A DNA stretch of 64,000 bases, taken from positions 95,303,750-95,367,749 of the forward strand of contig OZ023274.1 in assembly GCA_964007475.1 (NCBI GenBank), read 5' to 3'. Within the stretch, counting starts at the first letter, position 1; the number at the start of each line of letters is the position of its first letter. Below are positions 1 to 12,520 of the stretch, piece by piece. The notes under the pieces are model-generated. The model had not been told where the DNA came from, made no database searches, and saw nothing but the letters and a program-made list of their open reading frames with translations. Source of the stretch: Hybos culiciformis. Taxonomy: Eukaryota > Arthropoda > Insecta > Diptera > Hybotidae. Made by a program: the position numbers and the translations under genes.

Positions 1-757
1 ATTTAGATTTAAGTTTAAAGCTCGTAAAACCTCTTTTAAAGTTAATGAGCCTTCGTGGTAAGCGACATTTTCAATGTTAAACACAACTTTAAAATAAATT
101 AAAAATATATTTCTTATATTGGAAAAAATAATTTGATTTTAACAAGGATTTTGATGACTACATTTACGATGATATTTGTATATATATCTATGTGAAAATT
201 CTATATTTTAGTTAGCAATAACAAAATTGTTTGTAAACAAAAATGGGTGCAAGCTAAAGTCATGAATATTGGGAAAAAAAACATAATAAAATATTTCTCT
301 CAAATATATATAAAGTACTTCAGCACATGCATATAAATATTAATTAAAAATATTATTACGTTATAAATATTTAATTAAGCAAAGAAATCTGTTGAAAATT
401 TACTCTTTGTCTTCAAAAAAAAAATTATTACATAATTTTTCACAACATTTTTTTGTTATTACAAATTTATAAATGACAACATTTTTTGCAGTTGGTGGTA
501 ATATATTTTTGTTTTATCTTTTCCCGCCAAACAAAAATAAATACAGGACTCGCAATACAAACCATTGGAGCTCATTAAAATTGAAAGATTACTTAGGATC
601 AGGTTTTATGAAATAGAGAGAAATTGTATATATACAAAGTTTACGTTCAGTGCAAAAATTAGGTACCTAAGTCCCTATTATTTTGTGTTGAGTTTCTATG
701 AACATTTAATATATATATAGTTAATATTATATATGGTTAATAAATAAAACACATTAA
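1..757. other. Non-coding A+T-rich DNA
   Basis: No coding frame, splice-flanked exon or RNA gene could be supported here. The stretch is A/T-rich with short A runs and TA steps. It ends in TAA at 755-757, the left copy of the target duplication of the MITE that follows. Confidence 0.6.
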
Positions 758-1088
758 AGGCCGGTTTTCACAATCCAATTACACTTTGTCCAAGTTTCTT
801 TGATCAAAGTCACTTGGACCAAGTTACTTTGAACTTACTTTTTACTTTGAAGTTACTTTGATGAATAAAAAAAAATTATGATTAAAAATATTGTCAAATT
901 CAAATTTTGTCTTTATTTATTTATTTTTTTACAAATGCACTACTTTGATCAAAGTAAGTAGAGCAGTGTCCAACTAAACTTTGATGTGTCTACTTTGTCC
1001 AAGTTGACTTTGACACCCTGTTTACACGATCAAAAAGAACGTCCAAGTCGACTTGGACAAAGTGTAGTTGGATCGTGCAAACCGGCCT
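758..1088. mobile_element. Harbinger-like MITE with TAA target duplication
   Basis: A 331-bp non-autonomous element is bounded by 38-bp terminal inverted repeats (758-795 and 1051-1088) that differ at only three positions. Both ends begin AGGCCGGTTT. It is flanked by TAA at 755-757 and 1089-1091. A 3-bp TWA duplication is typical of PIF/Harbinger elements, which suggests that superfamily. There is no coding capacity. Between the ends, short words such as ACTTTGATCAAAGT, ACTTGGAC and ACTTTGTCC recur in both orientations, giving subterminal motif arrays like those of elements that use a transposase supplied in trans. The few end mismatches suggest a moderately young copy. Superfamily assignment is inference; the repeat structure is seen directly. 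Confidence 0.85.
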
Positions 1089-1091
1089 TAA

Positions 1092-3783
1092 AAAAGATAA
1101 ATTTCAAATAGAAAATAGATTAAATTCGAAAAAAAAAATTAATGTTTTAATAAATTTCATGTTTTGATAATTTTTCAATATTTTAAATAATTTAATACTA
1201 TCCATAACATTAGATATCATTTTTCTAAATTTCTCTCTATTTTTTTTTTATAATTTAATTCCTTTTTTTTGTACTTTTATAATAATAATGTAATTTAATG
1301 TTTATATTATTATATCGTGTTTTTTTGTTTTTTTAACCCTGATTTTATTTCACATGCAAAAAAAAAAAATATTGTTATCTTGAAGGAAAATCATTTAAAG
1401 CGCAACTGGTCAAACATTGCGTGTGAATTTTAAATTGTTGTGGCTTTTGTATTATAACTCAGATATTTTATTTATTTAGTTTTTAACAACATAAAAAAAA
1501 AATTAAATAAAAAAAATTTAGTTATATTTTTATATTTATATTTTTTACAACATATTACTTTCAATTAAAATTTTCCCTAAAGCTCGTACTATAATTTTTA
1601 ATTTGGATAATGTTGAATTTTATGCATTAAACTAAAATGTACATTTATATGATGATGTCCTTTAATTTATATAAAACTTCATTTATTTTTTTTTAATTTG
1701 TGATCACAACATAGATATTATATACTTAAAAATATATAAAATTTAATATTAATAGTATTTTGTAAAATATGGAAAGCATAAACCTACCTTTAGGAATAAA
1801 AAATGTTACAGTCTAAATCTAAATAATCGTCTAAAATTTTTAACCGATTTTTAAGGTAAAAAATTATAATTGTACAAGTGTTACAAGTTTCATAGGAACA
1901 TATTTATTTAAGTTATTATTACTTAAGTAATTTGTTAAACAAACTAATTAATCAATTAAATGTTGGTTGTAATAATTTAGAAAAAGCCACAAAACCGAGA
2001 GCACATTTCTAATTAAATAGTTTCATAAATGTTTAGAATGGCATTGGGAAATATAAAAATTAACCGAAGAGTAAACGCACCTTCTATAAAAGCAAACAAA
2101 TAGAGAGTATTAATCATTGCAACATTTTATTTAAATTAATTTTGTACATATTATGTTCTACATAAAAAAAATTAATTTTAAATAAACGAGGTGTTGTAAC
2201 AATTTTGTCCTTCAATAAATATTTTTATTAAAATTAAAACTCTAGATAATTTTTGCATTAGGTTTCCTAAATAGAATTTGTGTGTGACAAGTTGAAAATA
2301 AATACATCTTCGATTTTCTGTATATTTAAAATCAGTTTAATCTGCAGTATGTATAGATTTAGATATCAGCGAATGTTTTTTTTATTAACTATTAAATGAA
2401 AATGTAACTGACTGTATTTTCTGATGGTAGATGGAATGAAAATTTTAACAATGGAATTAACTAAAAACTGTATCTACAAAATATTAATACAGTCAATCTA
2501 TGTATATTTACTTGTAAATGTACATATTTATACATAGAATATTAGTTTATCGCTTGAATACAAAAGAGAATAATCTGCATTAAATAAAACCTCTTGTGGT
2601 ATTTAAATGGGCCGATAGGCTTAAAAAAGTATTTTCGTTCAAAACATTTTCCATTTGAAATGGAATATTGTTAACAAATATTAAATACATACTATTTACG
2701 TACAAAATATATAATTTTTTTTTATTAAAAATAAAAATATAAAATAAAATACATATTACAAAACATAGAAAGTTCACAGTAAATTAAATTTTGTACAAAA
2801 ACTAAAAACTAGAAGAAATAAAAAAAAAAAAATTGAAATATATAAAAAAAGGAATATATTTTTATTAGGTATTTGTTTCCTTTTTTTTTTTATTTTCAAT
2901 TCCATAAAACTATGTTTTCAAATTAAGTAAAAATGCGGTTGCTGGTGTGTGTGTTTTTCTTCCTCAAAAATTTCGAAACTTTAGATTGCAATTTGAAGAA
3001 AAATTCTATATTATTTTTCTAAATTTTATACCTTAAACCTAACTCTGCTGTTTATAATAACATTTTTATTTTTGTTTTAATTTAACCTTTTAACATACGT
3101 ACTTATTTTTAAAGTTTTTCTGGAGCAAATTTCACCCACCCTTCAAGGGTAAAAACATTAAACACGTATATATATATACATAACTATACAATTTATACAC
3201 ACTAAGTATAATACGGCAATTATTATCAACTGAGCAAATTTTTATGATTCTGTAAATTTTTAAAGGTTAAGGTTAATATAGTTAAGATTAATATATAGTC
3301 AATGTTAAAAGTTCAGGTTAATAGTGTTATAGTTAAAGAAATTTTCAAATTTGGGCATTTGGTTTATTTTGACATTTGATGTTTATTATACATTATATCT
3401 AAACATATTAATTGATTGCATAATATCTTCTGTATACTTTTATTTTATTTTTTTCAAAAGTCTTTTAAAAGTTCGATAATGCTTGAATAAAATTCGCAAT
3501 TATAAGAAAATAATTTGAAACTATACAAAAAAACACAGTGCCATTTAATTGCAAGGAACAATTTATTTTTGGACTGAAACGACGTGACGTGACTCGTGTA
3601 TGTGAATAGGCCTTCAATCGGGAAAAGTATATAAATTTTTAATTAAATTTAGAGATAATATATTTAACATTACACAAAAAACTGATTTTATTTAATAAAT
3701 TTCGATCAGTGAAAATATTTTTTAGAAATTTGTAAAATTATACTAGTTATATGATGTGTTGTGTTTCTATATGTTGTATACAT
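1092..3783. other. Non-coding A+T-rich DNA
   Basis: No exon or RNA gene is supportable. The 65-codon open frame on the minus strand at 2580-2777 is composed almost entirely of F, Y, I, N and K codons and looks like chance. Long A and T runs occur (for example near 2820 and 2880), as does a short GTGTGTGTG tract near 2945. Confidence 0.55.
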
Positions 3784-3787
3784 ATAT

Positions 3788-4043
3788 CGTCGGTTTAAAA
3801 GCAGAAATCACTAAGTCAAAGTTCTACTTTTAAAACTCACTAAGTCAACTTAGGAATTTCTGATTGTATTATAATAGCACGATTGACTTAGTGCAATAAA
3901 TGTCCGCCTAAAAACCTCAACAATATCAATTTACGACTTATAAGATTTTGCCCATATAAAGTTGGCATTATAATGACTTAATTTAGTACAAAAAATCAAA
4001 ATCTTGGAAAATGTACTTAGTGAATTTTGCTTGTAAACCAACG
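3788..4043. mobile_element. MITE with 29-bp terminal inverted repeats
   Basis: A 256-bp element has 29-bp inverted ends at 3788-3816 and 4015-4043, beginning CGTYGGTTTA and ending CACTAAGT, with four mismatches. It is flanked by ATAT on both sides (3784-3787, 4044-4047). This is consistent with a TA or 4-bp target duplication but not decisive, because the flank is itself a TA repeat. The word CACTAAGT, or its complement ACTTAGTG, recurs inside as well as at the ends. No open frame is present. Superfamily is not assigned. Confidence 0.75.
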
Positions 4044-4047
4044 ATAT

Positions 4048-7000
4048 GTTTAATTTTATAAAATTGTACTATTTTGTTTTTCTTTTAAAACAAAATTTGT
4101 GTCGAAATGAAAAATCATTACGTCCTTAACAGAAGACAATCCGGGTTATCCTTTTAATCAAAAAAAAAAACAAATTGTAAAAGATAATGGTGAAGTTTAT
4201 TACGGCAGGAAACAAAATTGGTTTCCTTTTTTTTTCCTTATAAAGGTGTATATTTTCGCTTCTTAAATTATTTTTTTCATATCTATCTATTTTTGTTTTT
4301 GTTTCATTTCCCTTTTAGATTGACTTTATATGAATACATGTAGATACTATGAAAACAGACTATAATAATCTGAAAACTAACAATTTTAGAATTATTATAT
4401 TAAAGATGAAACGAAGTATAAAATTTATATAAAACGTATATTTTATAAATCCTCCAGATAGTTTATATGTTTTATATGAATGGTTTTTTTTTTATTTTAA
4501 TTTTAAGATTTTTTTTTCTAATCCCGAGACGTAAAGAATATGTGCAATGTGCATACATTATGTCGTATTTTGAAGCAGCAAAATGTTTATATATAATTAC
4601 ATACATATCTATGTTCGTGATATTATAATGAGAGAAAATTTAAATCAGAGAAATTATAAACTTCATATATGTATAATAAAGAATTATTGTAGGGAACATT
4701 TTATAGATCATTTGGTATCAATTGCAATTAAATTAAGGATTTAAGAATTATAATTTTTAAACAAAGTAAGGAAATAACTTCAAACTGTTAAGACTTGATT
4801 TTAATTAATTGATTAAAATCCAAAGTTTCATATATTAATATGCATTAAGTATATATAAAATTCATATATAAATACATATAAAATTCTATAACAGATCCAA
4901 ACTCCTATTTTATAGGTATAATATATTATAACATAAAGAATTTAAAAGGTATAAAATTGTAATAAAAATCAAAATGTTAACAGAATATTTTTCAGTTCAT
5001 AACATATTTTCTTATTAAGTTCCAAAAATTCCACAAAAATTCTCTCTATATTTTCACGTTATACATTTATAGGGTTTAATAATAAATCATATATATCAGA
5101 ATGTTCACAAATTATATACATGTGTTATTAATGAAGAAATGTCCGTAAGGGATTTAACAACATATATAAAAAAAAAAAAAATCGAATTAAACAAATTTTC
5201 CAATTATTCATTTGCTATATATATACATACACCTTCAGACCGGGAATAATAATATAATTTCAATTTATGTATTATGTTGTTGACATAATGAAATTTATAT
5301 ATAATTCTTATAATAATATAGAATTATTGATATCAAAAGCATTTAACTTATAGAAAATGATTGAAAATAAAATTTATTGATTTTCTGAAAAGTAATATTA
5401 ATAAAATTTTCGCTTCAAATCAATTGATTCAATTGATTTTCTGATGTCAAAAAGAAAAAAATCAAAAAATTCTTTTCATCCTTCTATTTTATTACGAATC
5501 AAGAAATTGTTTTTCTTTTTGTATTTATTTCCTTGATATAATGATTTTACTTTAACTTTTCCCAGACATTGAAAACCTGGAAACCAAATCTAGATTATAT
5601 ATATATAAAAAGAATTTTATTTTTAATTTGATTAAAGCAATATCGTTTGAAATCTTTATTTTTTTTCATTAAAATTAATATGGGAAATTTACACTTCAAA
5701 ATTAAAGTGTTTCCTGTGCCCATGACACATGTTGAAATCTATATAGTAATTAAGTTACCATATTTTATAACAATTACAACAAGAGAGTCGACTTAATTAT
5801 AAAGCATTACGGCATTGAGTATAATTATGGTATAACTAAGAAAATTTCAATTTCGAGATTCTTGTGCTTTAAATAAAAAATATTCATTTACACAAAGCCT
5901 TTTATGTACATAAATATTTTCATTATAATTCCTTGAATTTTTAAATAAAAAGATAAATTACGATAAATTTTATATATTCTTCTATACCATTTTAAAGCGA
6001 ATCTTAATGTTGTTTTGTTTACCATTCGTTCATATTTCAGACATTTTATATTCCCGATACCAATATTCTCAAAATTGAATTTAATATTAAAATTCGAGAT
6101 GAAAATTTAAATACAATTAAAAAAATCTTAATATTGGAAATAAATATTTAAGACACCAAGTTGAAAATTTCCTTAAAATAATTCTAATTTGTCGAAATTT
6201 TACCAACAATTTATATACCTAAATAAATTTCTGTTCAAAACGTTTAACATAATGTATAATTTTGAGTTACTTATATACAAGAAAATGGAATATTTGTATT
6301 TCATTGATATAAAATTTGCATATATTTTTTTTTTTTAATTTTATTTTTTAACAATATAAAGTAAAATAATATAAAAAAACAAGACATAGCCTTACCACAA
6401 CAAATCTTTTTTTCTACCAAAAAGAAAAACAAAAATTGTATTTTAGTCAGCTTTAGATGTTGTTCATGATGAAAAAAAAAAAAAAAATAATAATTTTACG
6501 TATATTTTTTATTAAATTAAAATTGACACATCTGGTAAAATATTTTGAAAGAAAACATGACAAATTTTTTTAGAGACTATGAATATTATGTATATAGGGA
6601 AAAATTTAATCTGAAATTCTCTCCAGGTGTTTACGAATTAAGAAAATATGATTTATTCGTAAATTTAAATTTCTTTTTATATATTATGGCTATTTTGGAA
6701 TTTTGGATAACTTTCAGAACTTCCACAGTGACTTAACAAGGGCGTCTGGTACTAGTATTTATCATAGACTAACTTTTTAATCCTTAATCGCACTATTCAA
6801 ATCTAAAAGTACAATAAAATTAAATTACTAAATTAAGCAATTTAAAATAAAGATAATTTTTTTTTTTAAATTCAAATAAATTTATTTTTATTTTTTTTTT
6901 ATATAAAAATTTAACCTAGGAAAATTTTCATTTAAATATTTTCTGCCAAATGTAAACAGGAAGCAATAATTTATGACTTATGTCCTTTAGCATTAAAATT

Positions 7001-7099
7001 ATTTTATCTTTTTAAAAATGAAATAAAAAAAAAAAAAGTTTAACCTTGTAACTTAAATAATTTCATTTCTTGTTTAAATTTCCATTTTCATAGCAAGTA
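4048..7099. other. Non-coding A+T-rich DNA
   Basis: No gene is supportable. The 63-codon + strand frame at 6545-6736 has no recognisable motif and no splice context, so I treat it as chance. The interval contains TA-rich tracts (5220-5230, 5597-5610) and A runs (5168, 6470). Confidence 0.55.
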
Positions 7100-7117
7100 T
7101 ATATATATATATATATA
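7100..7117. repeat. (TA)n microsatellite
   Basis: An uninterrupted TA dinucleotide tract lies immediately upstream of the truncated LINE. The LINE-homologous sequence begins at its right edge, so the tract may mark the insertion site or the 5' truncation junction. Confidence 0.8.
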
Positions 7118-8263
7118 GGAATATGCTTAGCTTGTCTACAAAAAAACTATTATATTTTTCAATGATTCATTCACATTTATCATCTTTAACTATTATATGG
7201 GCAAATGCTGGTGTGTCTATCATTAAACCTATTCAAATTATACAAAATAAAAGTCTTAAACTTACTCATAATATAAATATTCGTTATTCGTCTATCTTGC
7301 TATACAGATCACTGAATATTTTACCAATTAAAGGACTCCTTATCAGACAATCTGCCATATTTATATTTAAAAACCTAAATAGTATTGGATATCAAACCCT
7401 TAATTTTATACCATCTGAGTCCCTGAGACTCACTCGTAATTCGAACAACCTTTTAATTAAATACTGTAGGCTGGAATTAACAACCCAAAAAATTTCTCAC
7501 AGTGGCACCAAAATTTACAATTCTCTTCCTGTAGGTATTAAATCAGCTCTTTCGTTATCAATCTTCAAACTTAATGTTACTAATTGGATAATCAACTCAA
7601 AGCTTGATCAACTGTTGTAGGCTCTTATACATTAAATGATTAAGTATTTTTACTTAAGTTCATTGTTATATATTTTTATATAATTTTTATAGTTTTTTTA
7701 GTTCTATTATATTATATATTAATAAACTCTACTTAAATATTGTTACCATTTTGTCTACTCCGGGCTTGATTTGAGATCTCAGTACAATCTTTAGTCAAAA
7801 GCTTAAGTTTTATCGCTAAGTAGTTAATAACCTCTAGTGAAAAGTAGTATTTGCTTAATTATATTAAATATTGATTATTATCTTTATATTATTTTTTATA
7901 TTATTTTTTTATTATTATTTTTATATTATGTATTAACTTTCATAAATTGATCTTTGAATTTTTAGATTGGAATATTTGTGTAATGATCCTTACTACCATA
8001 ATAATAATACTTATTTGAATTGTATTAAAATATTGAATTTTATTTGAATTTCAACTTATAATGAATTTGTATGGAATAATCTGAATTATGTTTTAACATT
8101 TTTTACATTTTTATTTGCCAGGTATTAGCCCATCAGGCTTTTATAGCATTGGGCATTAGAGCTTTGTTTTTAAGACTAAGTGTAATTATGTAATTATATA
8201 ATTATATTTATATTTTGTTAAATCAATAAAGTACTGAATTAAATAAAAAAAAAAAAAAAAAAA
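7118..8263 (+). mobile_element. 5'-truncated non-LTR retrotransposon (LINE) 3' end
   Basis: This is the 3' end of a LINE. It holds the last part of the reverse-transcriptase ORF (7123-7620), a roughly 600-bp A+T-rich 3' UTR, an AATAAA signal at 8225-8230 and a terminal A run at 8245-8263. Everything 5' of the RT C-terminus is missing and the left edge abuts a (TA)n tract, as expected from incomplete target-primed reverse transcription. No convincing target-site duplication was found. The intact tail and open reading frame suggest a fairly recent insertion. The clade (CR1/Jockey-like) is a guess from the shape of the C-terminal protein. Confidence 0.75.
7123..7620 (+). pseudogene. Reverse-transcriptase C-terminal fragment of a LINE
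   Basis: This 165-codon open frame is the only long one in the window that is clearly coding by content. Residues about 5-45 fit the region after the RT palm (an LLYFSMIHSHLS-like segment, then W.NA, then the QIIQNKSLKL motif). A middle segment reads LYRSLNILPIKGLLIRQ. Near the C-terminus is IYNSLPVGIKSA followed by a phenylalanine-lysine pair, matching the usual YN.LP..IK....FK ending of LINE ORF2 proteins. The endonuclease and the catalytic RT motifs, including the YADD box, lie in the missing 5' part. It cannot encode a functional enzyme. The first ATG is used only because the frame runs out into the upstream TA repeat. Confidence 0.8.
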
Positions 8264-10505
8264 GAAATAAATCCAATAGACACTGTAGAGTTTTTTCCTT
8301 TTTTTTTTTTGGTTAAAATGCTTACTAATAATAATAGTACATTTAATATATACGGTATATATTTTTTAAAAATTGTTTTATTTATTTATTAAATTAGAGA
8401 CCAATAAATTTAATAAAACATCTTTTAAGATATACACACGTCATTTCGTTTAATTGGTTTTTCTCTCTGAAGATTATACCAATACACATTTATATATTTT
8501 GAAAAAAAAATAAATAAAAAAATAAAACAGAATAATATTGAAAACTGATTGTCTCATACTTAATCTTATTAAGATTTTATACAATTCAGCTAGAAATTCA
8601 TGCTATTTTGTAATGCTTAAATACTTAAATCTTAGTTGCTAAATGTTTAGTTGAAAGTTTGAGGAAGTGCAAAAAAATGTTGGAATAGAGAGCAAATTCT
8701 ATATATTTCTATTTGGAATGTATTATTTTTATAAAATTGAGAATAAATAATAATATGTACGATTTTTAAAGGCTCCATTTTTATCGTTTTATATTATATG
8801 CCATTACTACAAACCATCGAATTAATTGGTTAAATTTAAATAATTTTTTTTTATAAAATGCATTTAATTTACAGTGCATTTATTTTGTCCAACAATAATT
8901 GAAGAATAAATAATAAAAAAGATAAAAATAATAAATAAAAATTTTAAATAAAATATAATACTTAAATATTATATGGGAAAAATTAAAAAAGGATTACTTA
9001 AAAGTTTATCTTTTACATAAACAAAAAAAAACAAATTACTAAAAATAAACAGAATGATAAAAATATTATTTACCAAAAATATAAAAATAATAATAAATTT
9101 TTATTTTATTTCAAATACATTTTATTAAAACTTTGTTAAAGAGAATTTTATTTTGTTTCTTGTTTAATTATTGTTAATTTTCCTTCAGGTATATAAGATA
9201 AGTCCTTATTATTCATTATATTCTATGATTTTATATAAATTTATGAATTATGATATTTACATAATAATAATGTTAAATTTGAAAGAAAATCTAGTTTATA
9301 TGGAAATTATATAAACCTCAAAAGGAAAGGAAAATGTTCTAGGAATTATAATAGCAATGGTAATAATCTTTGGTTATTTTTTCACATTTCAATTTCTTTG
9401 ATAAGCATTGAAATTTTTGGTTAAACATGTTGATTACTGTTGAGAAAATATACAAATTATCAAAATTTGAAGTAAGCAATACTTAAAAAAAAAATCATTC
9501 CTTTGCCATGAAAGATTGAAACAAAAGATTGAGTTACACCATTCTGGAGAAGAAGTAATTAGTAGTACATATAATCAATATTGGTAAATTAATAATGAAG
9601 TTGAATTTCTGTTCAAGAATTTTTTTATTCTTAATTCTAAAGTTTTATTTTTTTTTTTTATAAAATTTTATTATTATTAAAATAAATCTTTTTATTTGTA
9701 TTTCAAAAAAAAAATTAACTTTATCTTTTCAGTAAAATTAATCTAAATTTGTTATTATAATTAAAATGAATAAATATAATTTTATTTTTGTTTATGTTTT
9801 ATATTTTATTATTCTTCTTCTTTTTATAAGAAATTTAATCAGATTTTGTTCGAAACAAAAACGAAGAAAAAAAAACACATTCAAAGAATCAATTTGATGA
9901 AAATTAATATTTTCATTCATTTTATATATCCTACTACTGATGAACAGGAAACAGAGAAAATATTTTTCCAGAAAAGAGATCAGAAAAAAAAAAGAAAAAG
10001 GTTCTTTTATTAATTTATTTCCAAATTTTATAAAAATGACAATCAAAATTTCATTTCTCTTCTTTTTTTTTTAATTATTAAGTAAGTTTTTATTAAGAAA
10101 CTTTTTTCAAAAGCTTAATTGACTAAAGAAAAATAAAATATTTTCTTAAGAATATTAATAGTATAGTCAAAGGCAATTTTTTAAAATATTCTAAAAAAAA
10201 TTATGAATATAATTATTTTATGATTTACAATGAAAATAAATATTAATTATACGATTTTAATTTTCGAAAGAAACTGTAGTGTAATATTGTACATACTATC
10301 TTTATAGGCTTTAATCAATTCTGTGGAAATTGTTTTATGCTCACCCTGACCATTCGTCTTTGTTTTCAAAGGACAGTGTAAAACTGGTCATTGCTATTTT
10401 ATTAATTTAAAATATTTTCTAAAATGACGAATTTCTCAACAAAAAAAACTATTCCCAATAAATGAACTCTATTTCAGTTTAGAAATTAAATTGTTAACAA
10501 CATAA
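8264..10505. other. Non-coding A+T-rich DNA
   Basis: I see no exon, RNA gene or bounded repeat here. The 84-codon minus-strand frame at 9792-10046 consists mainly of F, L, I and K residues from T-rich sequence and has no recognisable domain. Confidence 0.5.
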
Positions 10506-10760
10506 GAGACTAAACTAGCGGTGGTAAATCGCACCTCGAAAATGTGGAATGCTCTCCCTTGAAAACTGTTCCCGACAGCTGGCGGACGCTTGATTTACGA
10601 CTTGCGCCGCTTTAAGAAGAGTGTAAATAATTACCTACTAACTGTCCCACTTTTTAATCCCGTCTAAACTTCCTGTCCCCATTACCAAATCCATACTTCT
10701 TATAGTATAAAAGGTATCCCACCTAGTGATTTGGTAACTTTAATAAAAAAAAAAAATAAA
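10506..10760 (+). mobile_element. LINE 3'-terminal remnant with A tail
   Basis: An older retrotransposon tail. One frame from 10506 to the TAA at 10665-10667 reads as a LINE ORF2 C-terminus. It contains VVNRTSKMWNALP, then an in-frame TGA, then a segment with LFPTAG and YDLRRFKKSVNNYLL. This matches the common W.ALP...FP..YDL..FK..V..YLL ending of Jockey-like elements. A 3' UTR of about 75 bp follows and runs into an A-rich tail from about 10743. The stop codon within an otherwise good match shows it is dead. The 5' end is not defined; similarity is lost upstream of about 10506. Confidence 0.7.
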
Positions 10761-10789
10761 AAAAACTAGGGATAGTTTTTTTGGAACGA

Positions 10790-10862
10790 AAAATTTATAT
10801 TAGTTAACCATTCTGCCTAGTCTGTATGCGCCGTCTATTCGAGTCAATAAATAAAAAAAAAA
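10790..10862 (+). repeat. Possible second retrotransposon tail
   Basis: About 70 bp of less A+T-rich sequence (GCGCCGTCTATTCGAGTCAA, around 10827-10848) ends in AATAAAT followed by an A run. This resembles the end of another retroposed sequence lying just downstream of the LINE remnant. No coding part is visible, so it could equally be a continuation of the same element. Confidence 0.3.
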
Positions 10863-11443
10863 ACAATATTTTTGATTTGCAATAAAAATATTTTAAATTT
10901 TTACAATAATTTAGTACATATATATATATAAATTTCAGTCGAACACGTATATTTTTGTTTATTTTTCTTTAATTTTTAAATAAAATGTATTTATTTTTTT
11001 TTCTTCAATATCCAGATGAGCCCGACACGTTATATAATTTATTTCTTTTTTATGCACGTACATATATTTTTTTTTTTGCGAAAATAAAATATCTTATAAA
11101 TTATTGAAATTTTTAATATATTGACTATAATTTCTAAGCAAAAAAAAAAAAATAATAAGAAAATAAAGAAAATAGCAAAATTATATTATAAATAAAAACA
11201 AGAAAAAAAAATTCTTTATTTTAAATAATTGATTGGCAATTTTTGTATTTTGAAAACTTTTGAAGTCACCATTATATTAACTTTGGCAAGAAAAAGTTTT
11301 TATTTATTTTATTTTTCTATATCAACATTTATATAAAAAAATTTACAAAAATATTATACACCATATATTACGAATATAAAACATATTTATTAACTTATGC
11401 TATTCTATACTATACAATTTAAATCGAATGATGTCAACTTTTA
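10863..11443. other. Non-coding A+T-rich DNA
   Basis: Only homopolymer and TA-rich sequence is seen, including a (TA) tract near 10918-10930. It ends in TA at 11444-11445, the target dinucleotide of the next MITE. Confidence 0.55.
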
Positions 11444-11445
11444 TA

Positions 11446-11674
11446 CACTGAAAAAAAAAACTCATTGGTAAATTAGGTATATAAGAACTATTTTTGTCGA
11501 TTTATTTATCATATAAATAGTCAACAGATATTTTAAAAAGTAAAACAATTAGCTATTTTTCCTTACTCAAATAGCAAAGTTTGATAACGTCATCCACTAG
11601 TTCGATTTCAACTATATACATTGCAAACAATATACTGAAAAGATAGCTGCCGCTGCTATCTGTTTTTTTCAGTG
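11446..11674. mobile_element. Small MITE, CACTGAAAA ends, TA flanks
   Basis: A 229-bp sequence starts CACTGAAAAAAA and ends TTTTTTTCAGTG, with TA immediately outside both ends (11444-11445, 11675-11676). The terminal inverted repeat is short (about 13 bp) and partly homopolymer, so the TA flanks and the CACTG/CAGTG ends carry the weight. TA duplication points to a Tc1/mariner-type target choice. There is no open frame. Confidence 0.55.
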
Positions 11675-11676
11675 TA

Positions 11677-12520
11677 GAAGAATTTGAATTCAATCTATAA
11701 TTATTATTTACTATCGAATATTATTGTATATCGAATACACAATTTTCGTCAAATCAATGTCAAATTAAATTTCTATTTAAATTAAAATATTGAATTACAT
11801 ATATTTTGAGGCGAAATTTATAAATTTTCCAATATACATATATTTAATAATGAAGTCTTATCGTAATTTTAATAAGAAAAATTTATTATTATTATTAAAA
11901 ACTTAATCAATAGAATAAAAAAATTGTTTGAGGCAAATATTTTTTTCTTATTATAATGTTTCGTACTTTTTAAAATTAATAAAAATAAAGTAGCGCTGAT
12001 TTTTTTTTTCATTTTTTTTATTATAACTTTTATAAATAACTTTTATAATAAAGGTCAGAAGAAAAATAAAATTTTCATAGATAAACTCAAAAATGGAGGA
12101 AAAAAAGAAAAAATAAATAAGAGTTTTCTTTACCTTTTCAAAGAAGTATGTAAGAACAAAGTATGTAAGAGCAAAATTTAAAACAAAATAACATATATTT
12201 GAACAAAAACAAAACACATTATGTTTGTTGTGAATATTTGCTGTGTTTATAAATTATGTATATATAATAAAAAAAACATAAACTATGAATATCTAAATCT
12301 AAAAATCATGATTGTTAATTGTTTTCTTTTTCAAATAAAAAATTTATTAAGTATTATACACATAGTTAATATATAATGATCATGCATATATTGTACATAA
12401 ATTTTAATAGTTTTAAAAAAAAAGTTTCAAGATTACTAAATTCCATACTAAGTATTAAATATAATAAGTTTGTGAAAACAAAAACCGCCGAAACTGATAT
12501 TTTTTTATATGAAAAACCTT
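11677..12520. other. Non-coding A+T-rich DNA
   Basis: No gene or bounded repeat is seen. The 88-codon minus-strand frame at 11951-12217 is F/Y/I/K-rich with no motif, and the 71-codon + frame starting at 12376 runs into the hAT element. Both are taken as chance. Confidence 0.5.

Noticed and set aside
6545..6736. 63-codon + strand open frame
   Set aside because: No motif and no splice or start context; the composition is that of A+T-rich chance frames.
9792..10046. 84-codon minus-strand open frame
   Set aside because: Low-complexity F/L/I/K sequence from T-rich DNA, with no membrane-protein pattern beyond composition.
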